Source: DATCJU01 sp036562635
GTDB taxonomy: Bacteria > Actinomycetota > Actinomycetes > Mycobacteriales > Pseudonocardiaceae
Direction: 5' to 3'
DNA: 64,000 nt
NCBI GenBank assembly: GCA_036562635.1
Contig: DATCJU010000093.1
Coordinates: forward strand, 1-64,000
Position numbers and translations under genes: made by a program. This document shows, piece by piece, positions 1-11,302 of the stretch. The notes under the pieces were generated by a model that saw only the letters and a list, made by a program, of their open reading frames with translations, made no database searches and was not told the origin of the DNA. Each line of letters starts with the position of its first letter. Positions within the stretch are counted from its first letter, which is position 1.

Positions 1-1
1 C

Positions 2-613
2 CGCTGGTGGGACCACCTGGCCGACGCGGTCCCCGACTGGTTCGACCTCTACCTGGGACTGGAGTTCGGCGCCACCGAGATGGCCGTCTTCGGCTCCTAC
101 GTCGTCCCGGGCATCCTGCAGACCCCCGCCTACGCCGAGGCGGTGGTGCGCGGCGACCCGGCCCTGACCGACGAACAGGTGCGACGCAGAGTGGAGCTGC
201 GCATCGGACGACAGGCCATCCTGCACCGCGCCGAGGACCCGGTACGACTGTGGGTCGTGCTGGACGAGTCGGTGCTCCACCGGCGGCGGGGCACCCCCGA
301 GGTGATGCTCGAACAGATCGAACACCTGATCGCCATGTCGGAACGCCCCCGCGTCACCCTCCAGATCCTGCCCCTGGACGCCGGTGCCCACCTGGCACAA
401 CAGGGTGGCTTCCAGATCCTCTCGTTCCCTCCCGAGTTCGTCGACGACCCCGGCGTGGTCTACGTCGACCAACTGCCCGAGGGGCGCTACTTCGAGGCAC
501 CCGAGCAGGTCGACGCCTACCGACGCGCCATGAACCAGCTCCGGATGCGCGCGGCCTCCCCGGAAGAGTCACGACGCATCCTGTGCCGAGCGGTGAAGGA
601 AGTGACGGCATGA
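2..613 (+). CDS. XRE-family regulator, DUF5753 domain (5' partial)
   Basis: The frame is open from the window edge, so the N-terminal helix-turn-helix that normally precedes this domain lies outside. What is visible is a DUF5753-type sensor region: a GILQTPAYAEAV-like segment, then RLWVVLDESVLHR and VTLQILPLDAGAH, the same order of motifs as in the complete relative at 58789-59643. Its stop overlaps the start of the DUF397 gene by 4 bases (ATGA), so the two are translationally coupled. Such pairs are common in actinomycete development and antibiotic regulation. The ligand or signal cannot be inferred. Confidence 0.85.
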   Translation, partial: RWWDHLADAVPDWFDLYLGLEFGATEMAVFGSYVVPGILQTPAYAEAVVRGDPALTDEQVRRRVELRIGRQAILHRAEDPVRLWVVLDESVLHRRRGTPEVMLEQIEHLIAMSERPRVTLQILPLDAGAHLAQQGGFQILSFPPEFVDDPGVVYVDQLPEGRYFEAPEQVDAYRRAMNQLRMRAASPEESRRILCRAVKEVTA

Positions 614-810
614 GCGACATCGACCCACACACGTTCCGCAAGTCCAGCCACAGCGACCACCAGGGCGCCTGCGTCGAGATCGGCCACGGCCCCGGCGTGA
701 TCGGCATCCGGGACTCCAGGAACCCCGACGACGGCTGCCTGACCACGGACGTCCGTCGATGGACGGCGTTCCTCGACGCCGTGAAGGCCGGGCGGTTCGA
801 CCTGGGGTGA
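610..810 (+). CDS. DUF397 domain protein
   Basis: A 66-residue protein with the classic DUF397 pattern: FRKSSHSDHQGACVEI, then an IRDSRNPD segment, then WTAFLDAVKAGRFDL at the C terminus. It starts with ATG inside the stop of the preceding DUF5753 regulator. DUF397 proteins are small partners encoded next to XRE/DUF5753 regulators in actinomycetes and are thought to act with them, though the biochemistry is poorly defined. It is convergent with the methyltransferase gene that ends at 889. Confidence 0.9.
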   Translation: MSDIDPHTFRKSSHSDHQGACVEIGHGPGVIGIRDSRNPDDGCLTTDVRRWTAFLDAVKAGRFDLG

Positions 811-888
811 ACCGCCCACCGCACAATAGGCACCGGGGAGGGAGGGTAGGCCTGATGCCCTCGCTCCTCGCACACCGGACCGGCCTGG

Positions 889-2067
889 TCAGACGCGCTC
901 GGCGCGACAGAGGAACGCGGTGGGGGTGTCCCCGATCCGGGTCAGCACCACCGTCGCCTCGGTGGTGCCCGACGGCTTGAGCCGGCGACGCAGCACGTCC
1001 GGGTCCACGTCCACCCCACGCGCCAGGATCTCCAGTCGCCCCACGTCGTGGCGACGCAGCACCGCCCGCAGCGCCTTCTCGCCGTACCGGACCTGCTCGA
1101 CGACCCGGAACGCCCGCACCCCCGGTGGCGGGGTGTCCCCGGTCAGGTAGGCGATCCGCGGGTCGAGCTGACCCAGCCCGTGCCGGGCCGCGTAGTGCCG
1201 CACCAGGCCCGCCCGGACCACCGCACCGTCCGGGTCCACCAGCCACTCCCCCGCCGGACGCACCGGGCAGTCGTCCGGTTCGGCGTCCGTGACGGTCCAC
1301 AGCGGACCCGACGGCCCGAGCACGGTGGCCCGCCGCCGCACCCCCGGGGTGGCCAGGTCCCCGGTCCACAGCGTGGCCTCCCGTACCTGCCCGGCCAACG
1401 ACACCAGCTCGATCTCCCGGGCCCACGGGACGGCCGCGAAGTCCAGGCCGGGCGCGCACTTGACCACCAGGTCCCGCCCCCGGTAGGCCTCGGCCAACTC
1501 GTCCAGCGGCGGTTCCAGGTCCTCCGGACGCCAGCGCCGCCGTCCGCCCTCGTCACGCCGCCCGGGGTCGGCCACCACCACCGTGCCCCGGGTCACCGGG
1601 CGCAGCGCATCCGCCCGCAGCAGCGTCACGTCGGCTCCGGCCACGGTGCAGTTGTGCCGGGCCATGGCCAGCCGGACCGGATCCAGGTCCGAGCCGACCA
1701 CGCGGCGGGCCACCCCGGCCAGTGCCACCAGCTCCGCCCCGATCGAGCAGGTCACGTCGTGCACGTCCCGGCCGGCCAGGCGTGCCGCCCGGTACCGGGC
1801 CACCGGACCGGCGGTGGCCTGCTGCAGCGCCGCATCGGTGAGCAGCCAGTGTTCCGCACCGTCCAGTTTGGACACCGCACGGCGGCGCAACACCGCGGTC
1901 TCCAGCACCGCGGCGGCGTGCTCCTCCCCCGCGGCACGGCGCACCGTGGCCACGTCGTCCAACCGACTGGCCGGGGTCAGGGGCAGCCGGGCCGCGGCCT
2001 CCAGCGCGGCCGCGCCCCGTGCCGAGCGCAGGAACGCGACGTCGTCCAGGTCGAACCGGTAGGCCAC
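889..2067 (-). CDS. SAM-dependent methyltransferase with THUMP-like C-terminal domain
   Basis: 392 residues. A Rossmann methyltransferase core shows DVTCSIGAEL as SAM motif I, GSDLDPVRL as the acidic loop and VVADPGRR as the catalytic-strand region. The C-terminal part (VDPDGAVVRAGLV onward) resembles the THUMP-like domain of actinobacterial class I methyltransferases. The substrate is not known; an RNA substrate is a guess from the THUMP-like domain. GTG start at 2067, only 6 bases after the stop of the upstream methyltransferase gene, so the two are probably co-transcribed. Confidence 0.75.
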   Translation of the reverse strand: MAYRFDLDDVAFLRSARGAAALEAAARLPLTPASRLDDVATVRRAAGEEHAAAVLETAVLRRRAVSKLDGAEHWLLTDAALQQATAGPVARYRAARLAGRDVHDVTCSIGAELVALAGVARRVVGSDLDPVRLAMARHNCTVAGADVTLLRADALRPVTRGTVVVADPGRRDEGGRRRWRPEDLEPPLDELAEAYRGRDLVVKCAPGLDFAAVPWAREIELVSLAGQVREATLWTGDLATPGVRRRATVLGPSGPLWTVTDAEPDDCPVRPAGEWLVDPDGAVVRAGLVRHYAARHGLGQLDPRIAYLTGDTPPPGVRAFRVVEQVRYGEKALRAVLRRHDVGRLEILARGVDVDPDVLRRRLKPSGTTEATVVLTRIGDTPTAFLCRAERV

Positions 2068-2073
2068 GGCGCC

Positions 2074-3075
2074 TCAACGCCCGCCCGCACCGCCCGGCTT
2101 CACCCCGGTGATCAGCACGTTGTAGAACAGCTCGCGCGGCAGCACCTTCGACAGCACGTTCGAGTCCAACCAGGACAGCCGCTGCCAGGTGCGGTAGGCG
2201 AACATCGCCCAGCCGAAGCCGAGCTTCTCCCGCGGCACCGCGGCCTCGAAGGTACGCACCGGCCAGCCGAACAGGGCAGCGGTGAACTCCTCGGTCACCG
2301 CGCGCACGTTCACCGCACCGGCGCGCCGCGCCATGCGCTCCAGTTCACCCGGATCGAAGGTGTGCAGGTCGACGACCGCCTCCAACGCGGCGGCCCGGGA
2401 CGACTCGTCCAGCTCCTGCTGCGGGCGCCGCCAGGAGCGCAGCGGCCCCAGCCGGGTGATGTTGGTGGTGGCCCACCAGGTGAACCGGCCCAGTCGCCGG
2501 GCGTAGAAGTCACCGATCTTCGTCGGCTCCCCGGCGAACACGAACCGCCCGCCGGGCTTGAGCACCCGCAGCACCTCACGCAGCGCAGCCGGGACGTCCG
2601 GGATGTGGTGCAGCACCGCGTGCCCCACCACCAGGTCGAAGGTGTCGTCGTCGTAGGGGATGCGCTCGGCGTCGGCCACCTGACCGTCAACGTCCAACCC
2701 CAGCGACTCGGCGTTGCGCAACGCCACCTGCACCATGCCCGGGGACAGGTCCGTCACCGAGCCACGCTCGATCACCCCGCCCTGCATGAGGTTGAGCAGG
2801 AAGAACCCGGTGCCACTGCCCAGTTCGAGGGCGTGCTTGTAGGGCCAGTCACGGTCCCCGGCCACCGCCCGGAACCGGCCGACGGCGTAGTCGATGCAGC
2901 GCTCGTCGTAGGAGATCGACCACTTCTCGTCGTAGGTGCCGGCCTCCCAGTCGTGGTAGAGCACATTGGCCAGCTTGGGGTCGGAGTAGGCGGCCTCCAC
3001 CTGCTCGGCGGTGGCGTGCGGGTTGGGGGCGGGGTCGACGGGTGCGCTGTCGGCCCGGTTCGTCACGTCGCTCAT
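2074..3075 (-). CDS. class I SAM-dependent methyltransferase (UbiE/Methyltransf_11 type)
   Basis: 333 residues from ATG at 3075. The SAM-binding motif is LELGSGTGFFLLNL, followed by VTDLSPGMVQVA, DAERIPYDDDTFDLVVGHAVLHH and LRVLKPGGRFVF, the standard Methyltransf_11 sequence. The C-terminal third is specific to the actinobacterial subfamily and gives no substrate clue. It is the first gene of a likely two-gene unit with the THUMP-like methyltransferase. A strong terminator hairpin (3097-3129) separates it from the hydratase gene upstream. Confidence 0.8.
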   Translation of the reverse strand: MSDVTNRADSAPVDPAPNPHATAEQVEAAYSDPKLANVLYHDWEAGTYDEKWSISYDERCIDYAVGRFRAVAGDRDWPYKHALELGSGTGFFLLNLMQGGVIERGSVTDLSPGMVQVALRNAESLGLDVDGQVADAERIPYDDDTFDLVVGHAVLHHIPDVPAALREVLRVLKPGGRFVFAGEPTKIGDFYARRLGRFTWWATTNITRLGPLRSWRRPQQELDESSRAAALEAVVDLHTFDPGELERMARRAGAVNVRAVTEEFTAALFGWPVRTFEAAVPREKLGFGWAMFAYRTWQRLSWLDSNVLSKVLPRELFYNVLITGVKPGGAGGR

Positions 3076-3096
3076 GTCCCCGGTGCTTCTTCTCGG

Positions 3097-3129
3097 GCGC
3101 CCCACCGCCGGACTCCGGCGGTGGGGCGC
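3097..3129 (-). terminator. strong hairpin terminator
   Basis: Perfect 15-bp inverted repeat (3097-3111 with 3115-3129) and a 3-base loop. It sits 18 bases past the stop of the leftward enoyl-CoA hydratase gene and before the methyltransferase start. No T-run, as usual in high-GC actinomycetes. Confidence 0.75.
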
Positions 3130-3146
3130 GGTGTCGTTCCTGCCGG

Positions 3147-3926
3147 TCAGCGACCGGTGAAGGTGGCCTTGCCCGGACCGTTCTCGATGAACGAGCGCAT
3201 ACCGGCCTTCTGGTCCTCGGTGGCGAAGAGCGCGGCGAACAGGTGGCTCTCCAGCTTCAGGCCGCTGGCCAGGTCGGTGTCCAGACCACCGTCGATCGCC
3301 GCCTTGGCCGCGGCCAGGGCCTGCTTGGGGCCGTTGACGAACTGGCCGGCCCAGCTCCGCGCCGCCTCGTAGACCTGGTCGGCGGGCACGACCTCGTCCA
3401 CCATGCCCAGCTCCAGCGCCTCCTTGGCGGGCACGAACCGACCGGTGTAGATCAGGTCCTTGGCCTTGCTCGGACCGATCAGGCGGGCCAGGCGCTGGGT
3501 ACCGCCCGCACCGGGGATGATGCCCAGCAGGATCTCCGGCTGCCCCACCTTGGCGTTGTCCCCGGCGATGCGCCGATCGCAGCACAACGCCAGCTCGAAG
3601 CCACCGCCCAGGGCGTAACCGGTGATCGCGGCCACCGTGGGCTTGGGGATCTCCGCCACGGAGGAGAACGCCGAGGACAGCGCACCTGCGCGGGCGGCCA
3701 TGTCGGTGTAGGACATCTCGGCCATCTCCTTGATGTCCGCGCCCGCGGCGAACACCTTCTCCCCGCCGTAGACGATCACCGCGCGCACGTCGTCACGCCG
3801 CGCCGCCTCGTGCGCACACGCCCGGATCTCCTCCTGGACCTGGGTGTTCAGCGCGTTCATCGGGGGGCGGTCCAGCCGGATGGTCCCGATTCCGCCGTCG
3901 ACCTCGAGCCTGACGAACTCGCCCAC
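3147..3926 (-). CDS. enoyl-CoA hydratase/isomerase family protein
   Basis: 259 residues, the usual crotonase length. It shows the oxyanion-hole segments (AAGADIKEM near 60-68 and GYALGGGFELAL near 103-114) and GQPEILLGIIPGAGG. The first catalytic acid, Glu131, is present; the position of the second is Asp157 rather than Glu, as in several actinobacterial EchA proteins. Start GTG at 3926 has an AGGAGG box 7 bases upstream. Expected role: hydration of 2-enoyl-CoA in beta-oxidation or short-chain acyl-CoA metabolism, which fits the thiolase and hydroxyacyl-CoA dehydrogenase genes elsewhere in the window. Confidence 0.85.
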   Translation of the reverse strand: MGEFVRLEVDGGIGTIRLDRPPMNALNTQVQEEIRACAHEAARRDDVRAVIVYGGEKVFAAGADIKEMAEMSYTDMAARAGALSSAFSSVAEIPKPTVAAITGYALGGGFELALCCDRRIAGDNAKVGQPEILLGIIPGAGGTQRLARLIGPSKAKDLIYTGRFVPAKEALELGMVDEVVPADQVYEAARSWAGQFVNGPKQALAAAKAAIDGGLDTDLASGLKLESHLFAALFATEDQKAGMRSFIENGPGKATFTGR

Positions 3927-4026
3927 GGTGCAACCTCCTCGTCGCCACGGCTGCCTTAGCCGGTGCAGCGCAGGTTACCGTCAGGTAGCGGACCCGGCGT
4001 AGCGACGTGACGCGGGCCGCACCGAG

Positions 4027-4051
4027 CCGCCCGGACCACCGTCCGGGGCGG
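4027..4051 (-). terminator. imperfect hairpin after ABC ATPase gene
   Basis: CCGCCCGGAC pairs with GTCCGGGGCGG with one bulged G and a 4-base loop. It lies 18 bases past the stop of the leftward ABC ATPase gene. Confidence 0.5.
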
Positions 4052-4068
4052 CACGTCCCCGACCGCGC

Positions 4069-4914
4069 TCAGCGGCGCCAGGCGAAGAACCGGTCCCCGG
4101 AACGCTGCAGCTCCAACTGCTGCCCGAAGGTCGCGGACAGGTTCTCGGCGGTCAGCACGTCGTCGAGCAGCCCCTGGGCCACCACTCCGCCGGAGCGCAG
4201 CAACATGGCGTGGGTGAAGTTCGGCGGGATCTCCTCGACGTGGTGGGTCACCAGCACCAACGCGGGAGCGTCCGGGTCGGCGGCCAGCTCGGACAGCCGC
4301 GCCACCAGGTCCTCCCGGCCACCCAGGTCCAGCCCGGCCGCCGGCTCGTCCAGCAGCAGGATCTCCGGGTCGGTCATCAGTGCCCGGGCGATCAGGGTGC
4401 GCTTGCGCTCCCCCTCCGACAGGGTGCCGAAGTCCCGGTCCGCCAGATGAGCGATGCCCATCGCGGTGAGCAGCTCCTCGGCCCGGTCGGTGTCCAGCTC
4501 GTCGTAGTGCTCCCGCCAGCGCCCGACCACCGCGTACCCGGCGCTGACCACGACGTCCCGCACCTTCTCGTCGGCGGGGATCCGCGCGGCCAGGGCCGCG
4601 GAGCAGAACCCGATCCGCGGGCGCAGCTCGAACACGTCCGTCCGGCCCAGCCGCTCACCCAACAGGTGCACGGTTCCGCTGGTGGGGTGGAGTTCGGCGC
4701 CGGCCAGGCGCAGCAGCGTGGTCTTGCCCGCCCCGTTGGGGCCGAGCACCACCCACCGCTCGTCCAGCTCGACGCTCCAGCTGACGTCCTTCAACAGCGA
4801 GGTGCGCCCACGGCGAACCCCGACAGAGTCCATGCGCACCACGAGGTCGGCGGCGTCGACCTCGTCACCGACGCTCCCGTTCGACGTGGCCTGCATCCCG
4901 GCGTGCTCGGTCAC
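4069..4914 (-). CDS. ABC transporter ATP-binding protein (standalone)
   Basis: About 281 residues from GTG at 4914 (GGGGA just upstream); an ATG at 4896 is an alternative. Walker A is GPNGAGKTT, Walker B is ILLLDEPAAGLD, and the signature motif reads LSEGERKR instead of LSGGQ. The switch histidine follows in LVTHHVEE. No permease or binding-protein gene is adjacent, so it resembles the lone YlmA/ModF-like ATPases, whose transport role is unproven. Divergent from glgX. Confidence 0.85.
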   Translation of the reverse strand: MTEHAGMQATSNGSVGDEVDAADLVVRMDSVGVRRGRTSLLKDVSWSVELDERWVVLGPNGAGKTTLLRLAGAELHPTSGTVHLLGERLGRTDVFELRPRIGFCSAALAARIPADEKVRDVVVSAGYAVVGRWREHYDELDTDRAEELLTAMGIAHLADRDFGTLSEGERKRTLIARALMTDPEILLLDEPAAGLDLGGREDLVARLSELAADPDAPALVLVTHHVEEIPPNFTHAMLLRSGGVVAQGLLDDVLTAENLSATFGQQLELQRSGDRFFAWRR

Positions 4915-5027
4915 GTCCCCATTCTCACCGCTACGCCCGGCCGCCCCGTCACCGGGCGGGTGTACCCCCCTGTGAGGGACCTTTCCGCCGCAGGTCACCG
5001 ACGTGCCGGCTGGTCTCGGACGGCGGA

Positions 5028-7250
<2,223 letters not shown>

Positions 7251-7308
7251 GACCGGCGCCACCGTCGGCGACGGGGAACCGAGCAGGCGCGGCCGACGTC
7301 TGCTCGGC

Positions 7309-8472
7309 GTGCGTCTCCTCAGCTCGCTCCGCGCCCTGATCGCCCGCCCGGGACTGTTGTTCGCGCTGGCCACGGTCGTCGTGGTGGTCGCGGTGACCGT
7401 CGGCTCCGGCCCGGGTGCGGTGGCGTCGGGCCTGGTCGGGTCGGTGGTCGGTCTGCTGATCGCCCACGCGGCGCTGCAGCTGGGCATGCTGCTGGGTGCG
7501 GTGCTGTGCGGGGCCCGGGTGCACCGACTGGTGATCGGGGCGGGCTCGCGGCTGTGGGAGCGGACCTCCCCGCGCCGGACGGTGGTGGTGCGGGCACTGC
7601 CGATCGTGCTGAGCGTGGCGGTCGGTCCGGGTCGGCGACCGGTGCGTCCGCGCATGTGGAGCGCGGGTGTGGTGTCCGCGCTGGCCGGGGTGGCCGCCGC
7701 GGTGGTGCTGGTGGTGCTGGCCGCCGACCCGTTCTGGACGGGTGCGGCCGCCGGGGCGGTGGCCACCGTGCTGCACACCCTGATCCCGAGGGAGACTGCC
7801 GGTTCCACCTCCACCGGCTGGGTGCTGCTGAACCTGCTGCGCCTGACGGGTGAGCGGGCCGCCCGGCTGGACGCGGCCCCGTTGGTCGACCAGGCGCTGG
7901 ACGCGCTCAACGCCGGGGACGTGGACACCGCGGAACAGGTGGCCGACCGGCTCGCCCGGGAGTTCCCCGAGCTGCGTTCGGCCACCTACACCCGGGTGAG
8001 CGTGCTGGAGGCGCGCGGCCGGTACGCCGAGGCCCTGAGCCTGTCCCTGGGCCTGATGCAGGCACCGGACACCTCGCAGAAGGACGCGGCGCTGACGCTG
8101 GCCGGGATGGCCGGTCTGGCCGCCGCGGCCGTGGAGGCGAAGCAGCTGCCCGCCGAGATGGGCCTGCCCGTCGCACGGCGGGCCCTGGAGGACGCGGTGG
8201 CGATGGGCTACCCGCGGTACAAGACCGACGGCACCCGGGCCCTGCTCGCACTGCTGGAGGGGGACGCGGAGACCGCGGTGCAGCTGGCCCGCTCCGGCGC
8301 CGAGAGCGGTGACCACCTGCTCAGCCGGGCCGACGACCTGGCGACGCTGGCCCGGGCGCACATGGCGAACGGGGACAACCGCGCCGCCCGGGCGGCGCTG
8401 GCGGAGGCGGAGAAGCTGGCCCCCTGGTGGCCCCGGGTGGCCGCCACCCGGGCCCGCCTGGAGGTGCGCTGA
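7309..8472 (+). CDS. membrane protein: degenerate M50-like domain fused to TPR-like repeats
   Basis: About 387 residues if GTG at 7309 is the start; the ribosome-binding site is weak, so this is uncertain. The N-terminal half has hydrophobic segments (ALATVVVVVAVTVG; SGLVGSVVGLLIAHAALQL; VVSALAGVAAAVVLVV). The stretch from IAHAALQLG through CGARVHRLVIGAGSRLW to VVVRALP follows the order seen in site-2 proteases (HExxH, then GxxV...GfGprLW, then R-PlG), but HExxH reads HAALQ, so metal-dependent proteolysis is unlikely. The C-terminal half (about 185 onward) is alanine-rich helical repeats typical of TPRs. It sits 58 bases after glgX and may be co-transcribed. Confidence 0.6.
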   Translation: MRLLSSLRALIARPGLLFALATVVVVVAVTVGSGPGAVASGLVGSVVGLLIAHAALQLGMLLGAVLCGARVHRLVIGAGSRLWERTSPRRTVVVRALPIVLSVAVGPGRRPVRPRMWSAGVVSALAGVAAAVVLVVLAADPFWTGAAAGAVATVLHTLIPRETAGSTSTGWVLLNLLRLTGERAARLDAAPLVDQALDALNAGDVDTAEQVADRLAREFPELRSATYTRVSVLEARGRYAEALSLSLGLMQAPDTSQKDAALTLAGMAGLAAAAVEAKQLPAEMGLPVARRALEDAVAMGYPRYKTDGTRALLALLEGDAETAVQLARSGAESGDHLLSRADDLATLARAHMANGDNRAARAALAEAEKLAPWWPRVAATRARLEVR

Positions 8473-8491
8473 GCCGGAACGACGGCGAACC

Positions 8492-8530
8492 GTGGGCTCC
8501 CCGGCCCGACACCGGAGGCGGGGAGCCCAC
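8492..8530. terminator. bidirectional hairpin terminator
   Basis: Perfect 12-bp inverted repeat (8492-8503 with 8519-8530) between the convergent TPR-protein gene and glgP. Confidence 0.75.
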
Positions 8531-8546
8531 CGCGTGCGCGGGAGGG

Positions 8547-11108
8547 TCAGCGGGCCAGGACCACACGCCCCAGTTCGGCGGGTGAGGCGAGCAGCTCGTG
8601 CCGGGGCAGCACCCGCACCGTGTAGCCGACCGCCCCGGTGTGCGACAGCCGCAGTTCCGCGACGAACTCCGGGCAGGTGCTACCACCCACGTGCCGCATG
8701 GAGACGGTGACCACGTCCGTCAGCACGTCGTTGTCGTCGACCCGGCCGATCACGGCCTGCACGTCCACCTCGTCCGGCTGCAATCCGGCCAGCTCCACCC
8801 GGGCCCGCACGGTGACCGGGGCACCGACCACTGGCGCCGAGACACCGCCGTTGACCGACATGTCGCAGTCGACCACCCGCACCCGCGGCCAGGCGATCTC
8901 CACCCGGGTCCGGTACTCGGACAGTTCCTTGGCCCCGCGGAAACCGTCGGCGCAGGTGGCGGCGGAGGCCATGGCGGCGGGCAGGTAGTAGGAGTCCACG
9001 TACTCGCGCACCATCCGGGTGGCCTGCACCTTCGGTCCGAGCGTGGACAGGGTGTGCCGCACCATGGCCATCCACCGGGTGGGCACGCCGTCCTCGTCCC
9101 GGTCGTAGAACAGCGGTGCCACCTGCCCGGCGAGCAGGTCGTACAGTGCGCGGGCCTCCAGGTCGTCCCGCCGGGTGGGGTCGCTGACCCCGTCGGCGGT
9201 CGGGATGGCCCACCCGTTGCTGCCGTCGTAGAACTCGTCCCACCAACCGTCGCGGATGGACAGGTTGAGTCCACCGTTGAGCGCCGCCTTCATGCCCGAG
9301 GTGCCGCACGCCTCCAGCGGGCGCAACGGGTTGTTCAGCCACACGTCGCAGCCCCAGTACAGGTACCGGGCCAGCCGCATGTCGTAGTCGGGCAGGAAGA
9401 CGATCCGGTGCCGCACCGCCGGGTCGTCGGCGAAACGCACGATCTGCTGGATGAGCGCCTTGCCACCGTCGTCGGCCGGGTGCGACTTGCCGGCCACGAC
9501 GAGCTGCACCGGCCGTTCGGGGTGCAACAGCAGCTCCCGGAGCCGCTGCGGGTCACGCAGCATGAGCGTGAGCCGCTTGTAGGTGGGCACGCGCCGGGCG
9601 AAGCCGACGGTGAGCACGTCGGGGTCGAACACCGACTCGGTCCACCCCAGCTCCAGGGGGGAGGCGCCGCGCTGCAGCCAGGCCTGCCGCACCCGCCGCC
9701 GCACCTCCTGGACCAGTCGGTTGCGCAGGGCGCAGCGCAGCTCCCACAGCAGGGCGTCGGTCACCGGCTCCAGGGACATGCCCATTCCGCCGTCCATCTC
9801 GCCGCCGCCGATCAGCTTGCTGATCTCCCGGGCCGCCCAGGTGGGGCCGTGCACGCCGTTGGTGACCGAGCCGATCGGCACCTCGTCGACGTCGAACCCG
9901 GGCCACAGCTTGCGGAACATGTCCCGGCTGACCCGGCCGTGCAGCGCCGAGACCCCGTTGGCACGCTGGGCCAGCCGCAGGCCCATGTGGGCCATGTTGA
10001 ACATGCCGGGGTTCTCCTCGGCACCCAGCCGCAGGACGCGGTCGGTCGGTACCCCGGGCAGCAGGGCGTCGGAGTCACCGGAGCCGAAGTAGTGCCGTAC
10101 CAGGTCCACCGGGAACCGGTCGATGCCCGCGGGCACCGGGGTGTGCGTGGTGAACACGGTGCCGGCCCGCACGGCCACCAGGGCCTGGTCGAAGTCCAGG
10201 CCCTCCCCGGACATCAGCTCCCGGATGCGTTCCAGGCCGAGGAACCCCGCGTGCCCCTCGTTGGTGTGGAACACCTCGGGCTGGGGGTGGCCGGTCAGTT
10301 CGCAGTAGGTGCGCACCGCGCGGACCCCACCGATACCGGCGAGGATCTCCTGCCGGATGCGGTGGTCCTGGTCGCCGCCGTAGAGGCGGTCGGTGACCGA
10401 GCGCAGGTCCTCGTCGTTCTCCTCCAGGTCGGAGTCCAGCAGGAGCAGCGGCACCCGGCCGACCTGGGCCTTCCAGATCCGGGCCCGCAGCACCCGACGG
10501 CCCGGCATGGCCACGTGCACCAGGATCGGCACGCCCGAGGGTTCGGTGACCGGTTCCAGGGGCAGCCCACGCGGGTCCAGCACCGGGTAGTGCTCGATCT
10601 GCCAGCCGTCCAGGGACAACGACTGCCGGAAGTACCCGGAGCGGTAGAGCAGGCCGACACCGATCAGCGGCACCCCCAGGTCGGAGGCGGCCTTGAGGTG
10701 GTCACCGGCGAGCACGCCCAGGCCACCGGAGTAGTTGGGCAGGGCCTCGGTGACGCCGAACTCCATGGAGAAGTAGGCGACGGAACGGGGCAGGGACGCG
10801 CCCTCGTCCATGCGTCGCTGGTACCAACGGGGTTGGGTGAGGTAGCGGCGCAGGTCGTCGGCGAGCGCCCTGGTGCGGGCGAGGAAGTTCTCGTCCCGGG
10901 CCAGCCGCTCCAGCCGCTCGGCCGGCACCTCGGCGAGCAGTCGCAGCGGGTCTCCGTCCACCCGGTCCCACGTCTCCGGATCGATCGCGGCGAACAGGTC
11001 CTGGGTCGGTGGGTGCCAGGTCCAACGCAGGTTCGTCGCCAACGTGCCGAGCGGCGTCAGCGGCTCGGGCAGGTGGGCACGAACGGTGAAGCGGCGTACT
11101 GCTTTCAC
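8547..11108 (-). CDS. glgP: alpha-glucan (glycogen) phosphorylase
   Basis: 853 residues from GTG at 11108. The N terminus is the DUF3417 region found in actinobacterial GlgP (LPEPLTPLGTLATNLRWTWH), followed by SVAYFSMEFGVTEALPNYSGG and the PLP-binding segment EACGTSGMKAALNGG with the lysine near residue 607. It releases glucose-1-phosphate from alpha-1,4-glucan ends. Divergent from glgE across a 400-base regulatory region, so breakdown and synthesis could be controlled from the same spacer. The reading frame stays open far upstream of this start, but that stretch lies opposite glgE and is not coding. Confidence 0.93.
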   Translation of the reverse strand: MKAVRRFTVRAHLPEPLTPLGTLATNLRWTWHPPTQDLFAAIDPETWDRVDGDPLRLLAEVPAERLERLARDENFLARTRALADDLRRYLTQPRWYQRRMDEGASLPRSVAYFSMEFGVTEALPNYSGGLGVLAGDHLKAASDLGVPLIGVGLLYRSGYFRQSLSLDGWQIEHYPVLDPRGLPLEPVTEPSGVPILVHVAMPGRRVLRARIWKAQVGRVPLLLLDSDLEENDEDLRSVTDRLYGGDQDHRIRQEILAGIGGVRAVRTYCELTGHPQPEVFHTNEGHAGFLGLERIRELMSGEGLDFDQALVAVRAGTVFTTHTPVPAGIDRFPVDLVRHYFGSGDSDALLPGVPTDRVLRLGAEENPGMFNMAHMGLRLAQRANGVSALHGRVSRDMFRKLWPGFDVDEVPIGSVTNGVHGPTWAAREISKLIGGGEMDGGMGMSLEPVTDALLWELRCALRNRLVQEVRRRVRQAWLQRGASPLELGWTESVFDPDVLTVGFARRVPTYKRLTLMLRDPQRLRELLLHPERPVQLVVAGKSHPADDGGKALIQQIVRFADDPAVRHRIVFLPDYDMRLARYLYWGCDVWLNNPLRPLEACGTSGMKAALNGGLNLSIRDGWWDEFYDGSNGWAIPTADGVSDPTRRDDLEARALYDLLAGQVAPLFYDRDEDGVPTRWMAMVRHTLSTLGPKVQATRMVREYVDSYYLPAAMASAATCADGFRGAKELSEYRTRVEIAWPRVRVVDCDMSVNGGVSAPVVGAPVTVRARVELAGLQPDEVDVQAVIGRVDDNDVLTDVVTVSMRHVGGSTCPEFVAELRLSHTGAVGYTVRVLPRHELLASPAELGRVVLAR

Positions 11109-11284
11109 GCCTGGGCAGCCTACGGCCCTGTTCCACATGTTGGCGGCCCGGTGGCACGTCGAAGGTCCCTCGATCAGGTAAAGGATCACGGAAATGAACC
11201 GGAACAGGAACAGAAAAATGCGGACGAAACCCGACGAAAACCCGTGATTGTCGGGGATGCCGACCACTCGGTCGAGTGATTCGA

Positions 11285-11297
11285 GGAACGATGTTCC
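11285..11297. promoter_or_regulatory. palindrome GGAAC-N3-GTTCC (candidate operator 1)
   Basis: Perfect 5-bp arms around a 3-base spacer, in the glgP/glgE spacer. Its centre is about 20 bases from the centre of the next palindrome, close to two helical turns, as expected for cooperatively bound sites. The cognate regulator is unknown. Confidence 0.4.
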
Positions 11298-11302
11298 GGC
11301 GC

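Noticed and set aside
1048..3372. 774-codon plus-strand open frame over the two methyltransferase genes
   Set aside because: His/Arg/Gln/Pro-rich shadow of minus-strand genes, typical of 70% GC DNA. No motif or ribosome-binding site.
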